64,000 nt of DNA from Rhizomicrobium sp. (GTDB lineage Bacteria > Pseudomonadota > Alphaproteobacteria > Micropepsales > Micropepsaceae). Below the pieces are notes generated by a model. It did no database searches. It saw only the letters and a program-made list of their open reading frames with translations, and was not told the origin of the DNA. Below, in pieces: positions 49,650-58,531 of this stretch (position 1 is its first letter; every line of letters begins with the position of its first letter). The stretch spans positions 558,001 to 622,000 of the forward strand of contig JBBCGJ010000001.1 of the NCBI GenBank assembly GCA_037200985.1, read 5' to 3'. The translations under genes were made by a program, and so were the position numbers.

Positions 49650-50854
49650 CAGAGGCGCGTACGACTGAGAAGCTACTGCGTCAGCAGGCGGCGCTTGCGG
49701 ATTTTGGCAGCTTCGCGTTCAGCGAAACGGATCTGAAAAAAATACTGACGGAAGCAGCGCGCATTTGTGCGCAAAGCCTGAGCGTGCCCTTCGCAAAAAT
49801 CTGCCGCTATCGTGCTGAGCGGAATGACCTTCTCATCGAAGCAGGTTACGGGTGGCATGCGGGCGTTGTTGGCTATGTTGTGTCTCCAGCAGATGAAAGC
49901 TCGACGCAGGGTCGGGCCTACGTCACCGGGAAGCCCGTCATCTTGGAAGACCTTGCGAAAAACAACAGCTACGCGCTGCCGCCGTTCTATGCGGAGCATG
50001 GCGTTGTCGCGACCGTCGACGTCCTGATCAAAGGCAACGCGGGGCCTTGGGGTGTGTTGGAGATTGATAGCCCGATTGCGCGTGCATTCGATCAGCACGA
50101 CATCGCCTTTCTGACCGGCTTTGCAAACGTCGTTGCGGAAGCGGTCACCACCGCAGAACGAACTGCTGCGCTGCAAGCGGCGGTCGAGCGGCAGACATCC
50201 CTGATTGCCGAGAAGGACAGGTTGTTGGTGGAGCGCCAGGGGCTTTTGGTCGAGAAGGATGTATTGGCCGAGGAGTTACAGCATCGAGTTCGAAACAACC
50301 TGCAACTAATATCGGGAATGCTGAATCGTCAAATCGACTTGAGTGACGAAGCCGATAAAGAGGGAATACGTGCCATCGCGCGGCGGGTGATGAGCCTGGC
50401 CGCAATCTACGACCATCTACTAGGAAACGGGCTCACCCGCACCATAGATTTCGACAAATACGTGAGATCGATCTGCGAGAGCTTACGGGACTTTCAGGAT
50501 ACTCGGGAATTTGGCGTGACGCTTACTTGCGAAGGCGCGCCAGACCCGTTGCCGCTTGACCTCGACTCCGTGACCGCCCTCGGCATTGTCATTGCTGAGA
50601 TCGTTTCGAATGCCTATCTCCATGCGTTCCCTGGGCGCGAGGGAACAATCCGTCCAACACTGACGCGGGACGCCACAGGCGCAACACTTACCATTGGCGA
50701 TGATGGCATCGGATTTGTGGAGCCGCCCTCAAGCAAGCGTCACGGCCTTGGACTGGTGAGGCGTCTGATGGAGCAGATAGGCGGTACAGTAGGCGTCGTC
50801 TCGGACCATGGTACGAAGTGGACGCTGGGGTTTTCGACGCTCGAAGGAAATTGA
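49646..50854 (+). CDS. GAF-domain sensor histidine kinase (HisKA_2/HWE type)
   Basis: A 402-residue soluble kinase starting at a GTG that overlaps the receiver stop (GTGA). A GAF domain spans about 20-170 (LTEAARICAQSLSVPFAKI, WGVLEIDSP). A coiled coil follows at 175-212, then the HisKA_2 phosphoacceptor His in LQHRVRNNLQLI. The ATPase domain has IVSNAYLHAF, GDDGIGF and HGLGLVRRLMEQ. No membrane helix is present, so it senses a cytosolic ligand or redox state. It forms a two-gene unit with the receiver. Confidence 0.9.
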   Translation: MTEARTTEKLLRQQAALADFGSFAFSETDLKKILTEAARICAQSLSVPFAKICRYRAERNDLLIEAGYGWHAGVVGYVVSPADESSTQGRAYVTGKPVILEDLAKNNSYALPPFYAEHGVVATVDVLIKGNAGPWGVLEIDSPIARAFDQHDIAFLTGFANVVAEAVTTAERTAALQAAVERQTSLIAEKDRLLVERQGLLVEKDVLAEELQHRVRNNLQLISGMLNRQIDLSDEADKEGIRAIARRVMSLAAIYDHLLGNGLTRTIDFDKYVRSICESLRDFQDTREFGVTLTCEGAPDPLPLDLDSVTALGIVIAEIVSNAYLHAFPGREGTIRPTLTRDATGATLTIGDDGIGFVEPPSSKRHGLGLVRRLMEQIGGTVGVVSDHGTKWTLGFSTLEGN

Positions 50855-50974
50855 ACCCAGTTTGTCTGGCAACCCGAACTTCTTCGCAAATTCCGAACGC
50901 CGCGCGGTATAGTTCGGCGCGACCTTCGGGTAGTCGAGCGGCAGCCTCCATCTCCAACGCCGGTACAAAGTCAA
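50855..50974 (-). pseudogene. remnant resembling the C-terminus of a Ros/MucR-family regulator
   Basis: On the minus strand about 40 codons read YRRWRWRLPLDYPKVAPNYT, then RRSEFAKKFGLPDKLG. This matches the C-terminal signature of Ros/MucR zinc-finger regulators (YR.KWGLP.DYP.VAPNY...RS.LAK..GLG). The zinc-finger part upstream is missing, and the frame runs on into antisense of the kinase gene. It is therefore a truncated remnant. Such proteins control conjugation and exopolysaccharide genes. Confidence 0.45.
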
Positions 50975-51033
50975 TTGACCTTGGAGAGCGAGCTCTGGAG
51001 CGGACAATTCTGCCAAACTCACCGACCGTCTGA

Positions 51034-51855
51034 TTAGGAGGCCGCACACGATCCAAAGCGGAAGCTCGAAACCGTCACGCCTCCCATGAAATCGTCCTGA
51101 TGGTAGAAACAGACTCCCGGGTCTTCGCCGGCGGAGCCGACGGCGACCATCAAAGGCAACAAATGGTCCTCGTTCGGGTGGGCGAAGCGCGCCTGGGGCG
51201 CGTCACTCCATCTGCAAAGCCGATCGCGTCGGTCGGCGGGCGACAAATCTGCGAGCGTCTCCTGAAGCCAGCCATCGAATTGGCGCGAAGGTCCGGCGGC
51301 CCCCCGATCCATCCGGCGCAAATTGTGATAGCTCAGACCGCTGCCGAGGATCAGCACCCCCTCTTCGCGAAGCGGAGCCAGTAGTCGTCCGGCCTCGATG
51401 TGGGTCGATGGATCGTATCCCGCCTTCAGCGACAGCTGCACGACTGGAATGTTGGCTTCGGAATAGAGAGGCTCCATCACCGTGAAGACCCCGTGATCGA
51501 AACCGCGAGTCTCATCGCTCAGGCAGTCCAAGCCGCCCCCGGCGAGCAGCGACTGGACGCGAGCCGCAAGCTCGGGCGAGCCTGGCGCCTTGTACTGCAC
51601 ATGATAGGTATGCTCGGGAAACCCATAATAATCGTAAATCATCGACGGACGTGGGCTCGCCGACACGGTGAACTCCCTGCACTCCCAGTGGCCGGAGATT
51701 ATCAACACCGCGCGAGGGCGGACGCCGAGTTGGCGTCTAATATCGATGATCGATGCCTCGAGCTTATCAAAAAGGCTTCCCCATTCTTCCTTCATGTAAG
51801 GCCAGGGGCCACCCCCATGGGACAGAAAATAAGTGGGAAGGCGGAGAGAAGACAT
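51034..51855 (-). CDS. DODA-type (class III) extradiol dioxygenase
   Basis: A 273-residue LigB-superfamily enzyme of the 4,5-DOPA-extradiol-dioxygenase type. Candidate metal ligands are His13 (LSHGGGP), His56 (SGHWECRE), and His231 in HPNEDHLLPL. Other conserved His residues are 121 (DHGVFTVMEPL), 177 and 226. Members cleave small catechols non-haem-dependently, though several have unknown substrates. It sits 223 bases downstream of the LigM-like gene on the same strand. It could be the ring-fission enzyme for the island pathway, but class III DODA proteins are often not catabolic. Confidence 0.87.
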   Translation of the reverse strand: MSSLRLPTYFLSHGGGPWPYMKEEWGSLFDKLEASIIDIRRQLGVRPRAVLIISGHWECREFTVSASPRPSMIYDYYGFPEHTYHVQYKAPGSPELAARVQSLLAGGGLDCLSDETRGFDHGVFTVMEPLYSEANIPVVQLSLKAGYDPSTHIEAGRLLAPLREEGVLILGSGLSYHNLRRMDRGAAGPSRQFDGWLQETLADLSPADRRDRLCRWSDAPQARFAHPNEDHLLPLMVAVGSAGEDPGVCFYHQDDFMGGVTVSSFRFGSCAAS

Positions 51856-52078
51856 TTGGTTTGCCGATCAACTAGGTGCCATCGCAGTACCTTATCAACT
51901 CCACGCCGCTGATCATCATGCAAAATCTTCATGTAGCATTCTTTCGCAGCCAAACATCGACATGCGGGCTTTCCCGCGCGACGCCCTGACGCTGCGTGGA
52001 GTGGCGGCGAGCGCTTCCGTCGCGCGGCGAAGGACGCCCGCGATCAAGAGCGTGTCCGGTGGTGCCAGTCGATAATGA

Positions 52079-53440
52079 CTAGGCGGCCCGGTAGCTTCGG
52101 GCTTGCCTGGAATAGGGCCAGGGTTCGACGCTGGCGCGGATTTCCTTCTGGACATGACGTTCAACTGGGGGGCGGTGTGAGCCAGCATTTTCTTCGCCCC
52201 AGATAACCGTCACATCGTTGCCAAACTGAGCGCTGGGTTCGTTCAAAATCGCAAGCGATATCCATTTCCGATAGGCTGGGATGAAGCATGGATAGGTCGA
52301 GATGCCGACCATCTTCCCCTTGTGCATCACCTTGTCATAGGGGTGCGCAGCATAGTGTCCATTGGGATATTCCAGGAATTTTCCGTTGGCGCCTTCGTTG
52401 AACTGGCTGGCATGGATCGCCGTGACATCTTCGTCTTTCCACTCGAGCGTCACTTTGCGCCGACGCGGTCCGTCGGTCATCTTCTCAAGCGCGTCGCGGC
52501 CGATGAAGTCGTGATCGAACTTCACCAACCGTCCATAGTCGAGATCCCAAGGCGTCAAATAGTAGTCCTCGACATTGTCGGAGTAGAAGCTACCCCCGAG
52601 TGAGGCGAGGGCCTCGAAACTGTCTTCCTTCAGCCATTCGCGGTAGGGCCGCATCTTCTCGCCCGTGTAGATGGCTTGGAGCGGAGAGGGAATCCAGCCA
52701 GCTTCGACTGCGCATATGCCATAGGCGCGCCTTCCGACCAGACGCAGGCCGAATTCCTTGCCCGCTTCGATGATCGCGGCCTTTACCTCGGGGCCGTGTT
52801 CCTGCGGACCCCAGAACTCGAGTCCTGGCGCTCCAGCAAAACTATGGGCGAGCGCGCGCAATGAACGTCCTGCGACACGGATTTCGCTCATTTGGAAAAA
52901 TTTGATGCTGGGGAGGGGGTTGCCGTTCAATTTCTCGAGGAGTGCCCAGGCGTTCGGCCCTTGAAGTTCGAACCGAAATGTCTTGCGCGGCTTCGGGTTG
53001 GAAACAAAGCGCTCGTCGCGTTCAACCCGGACATCGTAGCCGCCGGTTTCCGCGTGATACTGAACCCAATTCGCAACCGGCGGTCGGCCGACGATGTTGA
53101 CCTTGTCGTCCTCCAGCCCGAACAGGACCATGTCGCCGATAATGAAGCCATCATAGTTGCAGCACACGAGCTGCTTTCCCTTGTTCTTGCCGTAGCTCTT
53201 GAAGGTGTTGACGCCAACATCCGAGAGCAGACGGATCGTGTCTGGCCCCTCGACATAGAGATCGGTCATGTGAAGAGATTGATCGAGAAGTCCGACGGTC
53301 TCGTGCCAGGAACGCCCCTCGTCCCGCCAATTGGTGAACTCCGCCTGAACCGGATATACATAAGCGCCCATCTGCGAATTGCGGAGCATGGCCACCGGAT
53401 TGCCCCAGTGGTCTATCTTCTCCTGAAGACTCTTGAACAT
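52079..53440 (-). CDS. GcvT-fold aminomethyltransferase family protein, LigM/DesA-like O-demethylase
   Basis: A 453-residue protein with the tetrahydrofolate-binding GcvT fold, in three parts as in glycine-cleavage T-protein. Recognisable stretches are LLSDVGVNTFKSYGKNKGKQ, GFIIGDMVLFGLED, GLRLVGRRAYGICAVEAGWIPSP and the C-terminal barrel with GKMVGISTYPCF. The length and these motifs resemble vanillate/syringate O-demethylases LigM and DesA, which move an aryl methyl group to tetrahydrofolate. I chose the ATG at 53440 with GGGAGAAG upstream. A DMSP or sarcosine demethylase remains possible. No folate-recycling genes (metF, ligH) are adjacent. Confidence 0.8.
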   Translation of the reverse strand: MFKSLQEKIDHWGNPVAMLRNSQMGAYVYPVQAEFTNWRDEGRSWHETVGLLDQSLHMTDLYVEGPDTIRLLSDVGVNTFKSYGKNKGKQLVCCNYDGFIIGDMVLFGLEDDKVNIVGRPPVANWVQYHAETGGYDVRVERDERFVSNPKPRKTFRFELQGPNAWALLEKLNGNPLPSIKFFQMSEIRVAGRSLRALAHSFAGAPGLEFWGPQEHGPEVKAAIIEAGKEFGLRLVGRRAYGICAVEAGWIPSPLQAIYTGEKMRPYREWLKEDSFEALASLGGSFYSDNVEDYYLTPWDLDYGRLVKFDHDFIGRDALEKMTDGPRRRKVTLEWKDEDVTAIHASQFNEGANGKFLEYPNGHYAAHPYDKVMHKGKMVGISTYPCFIPAYRKWISLAILNEPSAQFGNDVTVIWGEENAGSHRPPVERHVQKEIRASVEPWPYSRQARSYRAA

Positions 53441-53661
53441 GAGTTTTCTTCTCCCAGACTGCAGCCTGTTGCTGTGTTGGAAAGGCGAGCCACGCCTCAG
53501 TGTCGCCGCATCGCGTTCAGAGTGCCCGCGCCACTCCCGCACGCGCGTGAGGCCGGTTCGGACTCGTCTCCAACCTGACCGAATCGTCAAGCATGCGAAC
53601 AAAGATGCCGCTTACGCTGTCCGCAAAAGATCCCGCCAAGCGGCGGCGTTCGCCGGGGCCA

Positions 53662-54033
53662 TCAACGGCCTGACTTAATGACGCCCGTGAACTTTCCGGT
53701 GGCATCTTCGCCAGCGAAGGAGTCGCCGGCGTTATATTCCTTCGACGGTACGCAAACGGGCTTGGCGTCGGGGGCTGGCGGCGGATCGGTCGGCGTAAAG
53801 CAGCTCTGGCCGTTCGCCTCCGCCCAATTTCCCTTGATCGTCGCGCCGCTGGGCAGCGCGATCGAATAAGTGTGATCCGCGTTGACGTACCCCTTGGCGA
53901 CGCGGCCGTCCGCGTAAGTAAAATCAATAGTGCCGCCATAGGCGACGGACCAGGTATCGGCAAACGCGGGCTTGGCCGCAAGCGCGGTGAATATCACGGC
54001 CGCAGCCGTCAATAGCGTGTTCATAGCGCGCAT
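53662..54033 (-). CDS. small secreted protein of unknown function
   Basis: A 123-residue protein with a Sec signal peptide (cleaved after about residue 25, AFA). A mature beta-rich domain follows with two Cys (QSCFTPTDPPP and KPVCVPSKEY) that could form a disulfide. I recognise no family. The start at 54033 has AGGAGG 8 bases upstream. It lies between the LigM-like gene and the PPOX-like gene, all on the minus strand, and may share their transcript. Confidence 0.75.
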   Translation of the reverse strand: MRAMNTLLTAAAVIFTALAAKPAFADTWSVAYGGTIDFTYADGRVAKGYVNADHTYSIALPSGATIKGNWAEANGQSCFTPTDPPPAPDAKPVCVPSKEYNAGDSFAGEDATGKFTGVIKSGR

Positions 54034-54055
54034 CGGGATTTCCTCCTGCCCTTGT

Positions 54056-54487
54056 TCAATCGATATTCAGTGGCTGGCCGAGAAGATTCTCGGTGCGATC
54101 GACCTCGACGAGAACGGCCCACCCCTTCTTATCCGGGTCCCATTGCTTCTCCGGCTCGATCAGACGTTCCCACACCTTCTCATAGACCGGGCCGGATTTG
54201 TGGACGCTTGCCGTTCCGTAGAAGCGGACGATACCGCCGATGGGAAGAACTTCGCGCGCGCCAAGATTGAAGTAGAAGACCGTGACCTTCGTCCCGTCGG
54301 CAAGCAACGCAGTGGTGGTTCCGCGGCCACGCTCCCAGATCGAGATGTGATTGTCGTCATAGACTTGCGCGCTGCCGCGGGGCGTAATTTGGGCGAAGCC
54401 GGTGCTCAGTACCGTGCCGACAAGACAAACGTGCTCGGGAAACGCCGCATCGATCAGTGGGCGGACTGCATTGGGGATCGACGCCAT
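54056..54487 (-). CDS. pyridoxamine-5'-phosphate-oxidase-fold flavoprotein
   Basis: A 143-residue split-barrel protein of the PPOX/FMN-binding type. The strand pattern is HVCLVGTVLSTGFAQITPRGSAQVYDD, then HISIWERGRGTTTALLADGTKVTVFYFN. Members bind FMN, F420 or haem and reduce or store small compounds. The start at 54487 follows the usual N-terminal helix, and the frame upstream is unconserved. It heads the minus-strand unit running toward the LigM-like gene. A reductase role in the island pathway is possible but unproven. Confidence 0.82.
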   Translation of the reverse strand: MASIPNAVRPLIDAAFPEHVCLVGTVLSTGFAQITPRGSAQVYDDNHISIWERGRGTTTALLADGTKVTVFYFNLGAREVLPIGGIVRFYGTASVHKSGPVYEKVWERLIEPEKQWDPDKKGWAVLVEVDRTENLLGQPLNID

Positions 54488-54700
54488 GATTAATCCTCGC
54501 CCGTTAGACGATCGATGTGTGACTGAAGATGCCTGAGGCGTCAATCGGCAAGGCGTGACAGCGCGCAAAACATTTCTGCGCGCCGCTGACAAATCTCCAT
54601 CTCTATCAACGCAGCCGAACATGTCCTTCAAACCATTCCGGCTATCCCGATATTCAAAAATGTCCAATAAGCAAAAAAAACTGTCTCGGGGGGACTCCAA

Positions 54701-56944
54701 ATGCCGAATTTCTGCAATGCCATTCGTGCGGTCTCGGTGCTCAGCGCCGTACTGCTATGTGCGACCGGATCTGCGTTCGCGCAGGCGGACGGCGGCGCCG
54801 CGCCGACAAAACCGGCAAGCACGTCCGAAGCATCGACCGGGTCGCAGCTCGAGACAGTTGTGGTGACGGCGGAAAAAACCGGTGAAGACCTACAGCGGGT
54901 TCCGGTGAATGTCAGCGCGGCGAGCGCTGCCACACTGGAAGAGAAGGGCGTAACGAATATCGGTGATATCCAGGCTGCGATTCCCTCGTTGAACACCGTA
55001 AATACTTTGGGCTATCTGACGTTCTTCCTTCATGGCGTCGGGACGATCCAAAACGGCATAGGATTTGAAAACCCCGTCGCACTGTACGTCGATGGCGTGT
55101 ATATCGGCGACCAAGGGGTAGGTCTGTTTCAGTTCAACAACATTGCGCAGGTGGAGGTCGACAAGGGCCCCCAGGGGACCTTGTTCGGTCGAAATGCGAC
55201 GGGCGGCGTCATCCAAATAACCACGCTCGAACCCACCGAGGATTTTCATATCAAGGCAAGCCTTGGGGTCAGCAGCTACGGTGGAGTAAACGGCTCGCTC
55301 TATGCGGCTGGTGGCATTGCGCCGGACTTGGTCGCAGACATTTCCATTGCGGCTTCGCGTCGAGATGGTTGGGGAAAAAACCTTTTCAACGGTCAGGAGG
55401 TCTATGCCGTTCCGCATGATGTGGCTGTGCGGTCGAAGTGGGTTTACACGCCCGGCGACTGGAAGTTCACATTAATTGCCGACTACGCGAATACCCTGAA
55501 TAGCAATAACTCGGCGAGTGTCGTTCAGGGATCTCGCGTCGGCAATGGCGTTGGACCAATTGGAAGTCCCATCTTTTACCCGAACCCATGGGATACGGAC
55601 GCGAATGTCCAGCCTCGGGAGACGGTTGAAGGCGGTGGAGTGAGCCTGAAGGCGGAACGGAGTTTTGGCACTGTTCAGATGTCAAATCTTGCCTCTTGGC
55701 GGACGAATACGTTCCGTTCCATCGCCGATTATGATGCAACCGCTACGGCGGGAACCGGCCTCGATATCCATTCGCGTGCCTGGCAGTTCAGCGATGACTT
55801 GCAATTTGCTTCATCTGGCGATGGCCCGTTCAAGTGGGTTGCCGGCCTCTACTATTTCCGAGCGAATGGTCGCTTTCTCCCAGACGGGGTCTCAATTGGA
55901 GGCGTGGTGACTCCTACTGGTCAGACCATCCCCTTCTTCACCGCCGCGATCTTTGGGCAGGAGAATACCCAGGCCGAAGCGGTATTCGCTCAAGGTTCCT
56001 ATGAAATCCTTCCCGCGCTGACGCTCACCTTGGGAGCTCGATACAGCCTCGAGCAGCGCGATACTTCGGGGTTCGAAGATGCAGTAAACTGCAGCTTGCC
56101 GCCCGGGTTCTGCCCGCCACCCGTACTTGTGCCGCCGGTGAGCGCTTCGCGAGACTTCAATCAGCCAACGTTCAAAGGTGCACTCGCCTATCAGCTGACA
56201 CCTGACACGCTCGTCTACACCTCGGTAAACACCGGCTTTAAGAGCGGCGGCTACAATGCTACCGACCCGGCCAGCGCATTTTGGCTATACTTACCGGAAA
56301 AGATCATTGCGTATGAAGCCGGCGTAAAATCGGATCTCCTGGACCGGAAACTGCGCGTAAACGCCTCGGGGTTTTACTACGACTACAAGCACATCCAGAG
56401 CGAAATCTCGGGGACTACCTCTACAGACATCAACAATGCCGGATCGGCTCACATCTACGGTCTCGATGCCGACATAACCGCATTTCCAGCTGGTGATCTT
56501 CAGCTCGATGCTTCGCTCTCGCTTCTTCATGCGGAATATTACGAATTTCCCACAGCTGCCCTGGGCCAACCGGGAGGCGGATATCCCGTCCTCACCGGGA
56601 ACGGGGCAGGGAATACGCTTCCGCACTCTCCGAGCGTGACTTTGACCGCCGATGCGCAATATCCATTTGAGTTTGCGAACGGAACACTCACGCTTGGCGG
56701 AAATGTCTATTACAACAGCGGATATTACCTCGAATCGGACAATATTATTCACCAGAACGCCTACGCTATGGAGGGCGCCACGATCCGCTGGACGAACGAC
56801 GGCCATTTTTCGCTTCTGGTGTACGCGAATAACATCAGCAATGAGGCCGTCAAGAGTATTGGCGTCACGATACCAACTGGAAATCAGTGGAACGTTCTCG
56901 GAGCGCCACAGACTTTCGGGGCCACCCTCACTTACGCCTATTGA
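54701..56944 (+). CDS. TonB-dependent outer-membrane receptor
   Basis: A 747-residue receptor. The Sec signal ends near 28 (AFAQA) and is followed by the TonB box ETVVVTA near 51-57. The plug domain runs from about 60 to 165 (VPVNVSAASAATLEEKGVTNIGDIQAAIP, GPQGTLFGRNATGGVIQI). A 22-strand barrel ends in ATLTYAY with the C-terminal aromatic. It belongs to the sphingomonad-type catabolic receptors rather than an obvious siderophore class. Next to the dioxygenase genes it probably imports the aromatic substrate; this is inference. It is convergent with lysR. Confidence 0.93.
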   Translation: MPNFCNAIRAVSVLSAVLLCATGSAFAQADGGAAPTKPASTSEASTGSQLETVVVTAEKTGEDLQRVPVNVSAASAATLEEKGVTNIGDIQAAIPSLNTVNTLGYLTFFLHGVGTIQNGIGFENPVALYVDGVYIGDQGVGLFQFNNIAQVEVDKGPQGTLFGRNATGGVIQITTLEPTEDFHIKASLGVSSYGGVNGSLYAAGGIAPDLVADISIAASRRDGWGKNLFNGQEVYAVPHDVAVRSKWVYTPGDWKFTLIADYANTLNSNNSASVVQGSRVGNGVGPIGSPIFYPNPWDTDANVQPRETVEGGGVSLKAERSFGTVQMSNLASWRTNTFRSIADYDATATAGTGLDIHSRAWQFSDDLQFASSGDGPFKWVAGLYYFRANGRFLPDGVSIGGVVTPTGQTIPFFTAAIFGQENTQAEAVFAQGSYEILPALTLTLGARYSLEQRDTSGFEDAVNCSLPPGFCPPPVLVPPVSASRDFNQPTFKGALAYQLTPDTLVYTSVNTGFKSGGYNATDPASAFWLYLPEKIIAYEAGVKSDLLDRKLRVNASGFYYDYKHIQSEISGTTSTDINNAGSAHIYGLDADITAFPAGDLQLDASLSLLHAEYYEFPTAALGQPGGGYPVLTGNGAGNTLPHSPSVTLTADAQYPFEFANGTLTLGGNVYYNSGYYLESDNIIHQNAYAMEGATIRWTNDGHFSLLVYANNISNEAVKSIGVTIPTGNQWNVLGAPQTFGATLTYAY

Positions 56945-57849
56945 TTGGTGTCGGGGTATGCACGTCCGTCCACCAGTGCTTGGAATAGGAACGCACTGGC
57001 GGGCCCCTGTGGATGGTCTCGATTTCGAGATACTACCACCTCGAAGCTGGGAAGGTGATCCAAGCCATCCCAGCGGTCGACGGGCAGTACGACCAGCCGC
57101 CCGGACGCAATGTCCGCCTCGACGAGCGGCCTGGGCATGCTGCCCCAACCGATGCTCGCACATATCAGGCTGCGTTTGGTTGCAAGGTCGGTTACACGCC
57201 AAGCGTCAAACGCAGCAACCCCGTGATCCTTGCCCTCTGTCGCCTCGCCACTTTCGGTCAATACGATTTGCAATTCGTGTCGCAAGACATCGACGGTGAT
57301 CGGCCCCGCACACCGGGCCAATGGATGGTCCGGTGCCGCGACCGCTACCAGCTCCGTCATCGCAATTCGGTTGCTTTCAAGGGTGTCGGGTAAAATTGGT
57401 TCGACAAGGACTGCCAAGTCGAGGACCCCGCGCTGCAATGCGTCCGGTAGCCCGAATGACTTTCTAAAGATCTTGAGCCCGACCGCTGGAAATTTGGCGC
57501 GAAACGAAGACAGCGCGGCTGCCACGTCGGCAAAGGGAACCATTTCCGACAATCCGAGACGCACTTCAGATTCGAGGCCGCCGGCCATGCCTTTGACCTG
57601 GGTTCCAAACTGCGCGACGTCGGCAAGAATACGGCGCGCGCGCGGCACCAGTGCTTGGCCCGCTCTCGTGGGAATTGGCCGATATCCCGTGCGATCGAAT
57701 AGCGGGGCGCCCACCTGATCTTCTAACTTCTGAATTGCATACGTTATCGCCGATTGTGCGCGGTTTAAGCGACGGGCGGCGCCAGAGAAGCTGCCCTCGT
57801 CGACGGACGTGACGAAAACCAGCAATTGGTCGAAGCTCGGTGTCTCCAT
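56938..57849 (-). CDS. LysR-family transcriptional regulator
   Basis: A 303-residue regulator. The N-terminal winged helix (about 1-62; FDQLLVFVTSVDEGSFSGAARRLNRAQSAITYAIQKLEDQVG) is textbook. The C-terminal periplasmic-binding-like effector domain begins near 90 (VRLGLSEMVPFADVAAAL). It is divergent from the DoxX gene across a 102-base region with an inverted repeat, and its end overlaps the TonB receptor by 7 bases. It probably activates the DoxX gene or the neighbouring pathway genes when an aromatic acid binds. Confidence 0.92.
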   Translation of the reverse strand: METPSFDQLLVFVTSVDEGSFSGAARRLNRAQSAITYAIQKLEDQVGAPLFDRTGYRPIPTRAGQALVPRARRILADVAQFGTQVKGMAGGLESEVRLGLSEMVPFADVAAALSSFRAKFPAVGLKIFRKSFGLPDALQRGVLDLAVLVEPILPDTLESNRIAMTELVAVAAPDHPLARCAGPITVDVLRHELQIVLTESGEATEGKDHGVAAFDAWRVTDLATKRSLICASIGWGSMPRPLVEADIASGRLVVLPVDRWDGLDHLPSFEVVVSRNRDHPQGPASAFLFQALVDGRAYPDTNQ

Positions 57850-57876
57850 TTCTATTGACTTTTCCGAACTTCTTTA

Positions 57877-57900
57877 TCGAAACAATCCCAATTTTTTCGA
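57877..57900. promoter_or_regulatory. inverted repeat in the lysR-doxX divergent region
   Basis: TCGAAA and TTTCGA arms are separated by 12 bases in an A/T-rich stretch between the two divergent starts, the position expected for a LysR recognition site. Confidence 0.4.
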
Positions 57901-57951
57901 GCAAATCTTCTCCCTATGCTGAGAGGCTCGATAAGAATTGGAGAAGCGTTC

Positions 57952-58383
57952 ATGGATGAGGGAATAGCGGTCCAGCATGCGCGTGGATCGGACGGCAAGA
58001 TTCTCAATATCGCCCTCTGGATAGCGCAAGCTGCCATCTTTGTTCTCTTCGGCATGTCGGCGCTCATGAAGCTGACTTTTCCCATCCCCCAACTGGCCGG
58101 CATAATGCCGTGGACCGGGCAGCTTCCGACGACCTTTGTGCGCTTCATCGGTGTCGTTGACCTGGCCGGGTCGCTCGGCATTATTCTTCCCTCGCTCACG
58201 CGAATTTTTCCGCGCGTAACGGTATTGGCTGCGCTGGGCTGTACGGTCCTGCAAATCCTCGCCATTTGCTTCCACAGCTGGCGCGGAGAATTCTCCTCGC
58301 TGCCTCTCAACTTCGTGCTGTTGCCGCTTTCAGTCTTCGTTCTTTGGGGCCGGTCGAGCAAAGCGCCCATTCGTTCACGCTGA
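57952..58383 (+). CDS. DoxX-family membrane protein
   Basis: A 143-residue protein with four membrane helices (ILNIALWIAQAAIFVLFGMSA and three more), matching the DoxX/DoxD-like family in length and in the GxxKL region (MSALMKLTFPIPQL). Members are quinone-linked or accessory membrane proteins of unclear function, found next to oxygenase genes. I chose the ATG at 57952, with GGAG upstream, rather than 57916. It is under a divergent LysR regulator. Confidence 0.82.
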   Translation: MDEGIAVQHARGSDGKILNIALWIAQAAIFVLFGMSALMKLTFPIPQLAGIMPWTGQLPTTFVRFIGVVDLAGSLGIILPSLTRIFPRVTVLAALGCTVLQILAICFHSWRGEFSSLPLNFVLLPLSVFVLWGRSSKAPIRSR

Positions 58384-58531
58384 TCTCGCAGTCAACGGGC
58401 CCAGCCGCACTCGGCCGCGCCGTCGTGTTCAGCGCGCACTGAATGTCGCGAGCGGCGCTCCATCGGCCGCTAGCCGGCGGACGGCGACTTAGCGCTCCGT
58501 ACAAACAACGCGAACCGTTCCGCATCGAATA

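Noticed and set aside
51833-52188. Overlapping short frames on both strands between the DODA-type and LigM-like genes.
   Set aside because: No ribosome-binding site or family resemblance; the spacer is better read as promoter or non-coding DNA.
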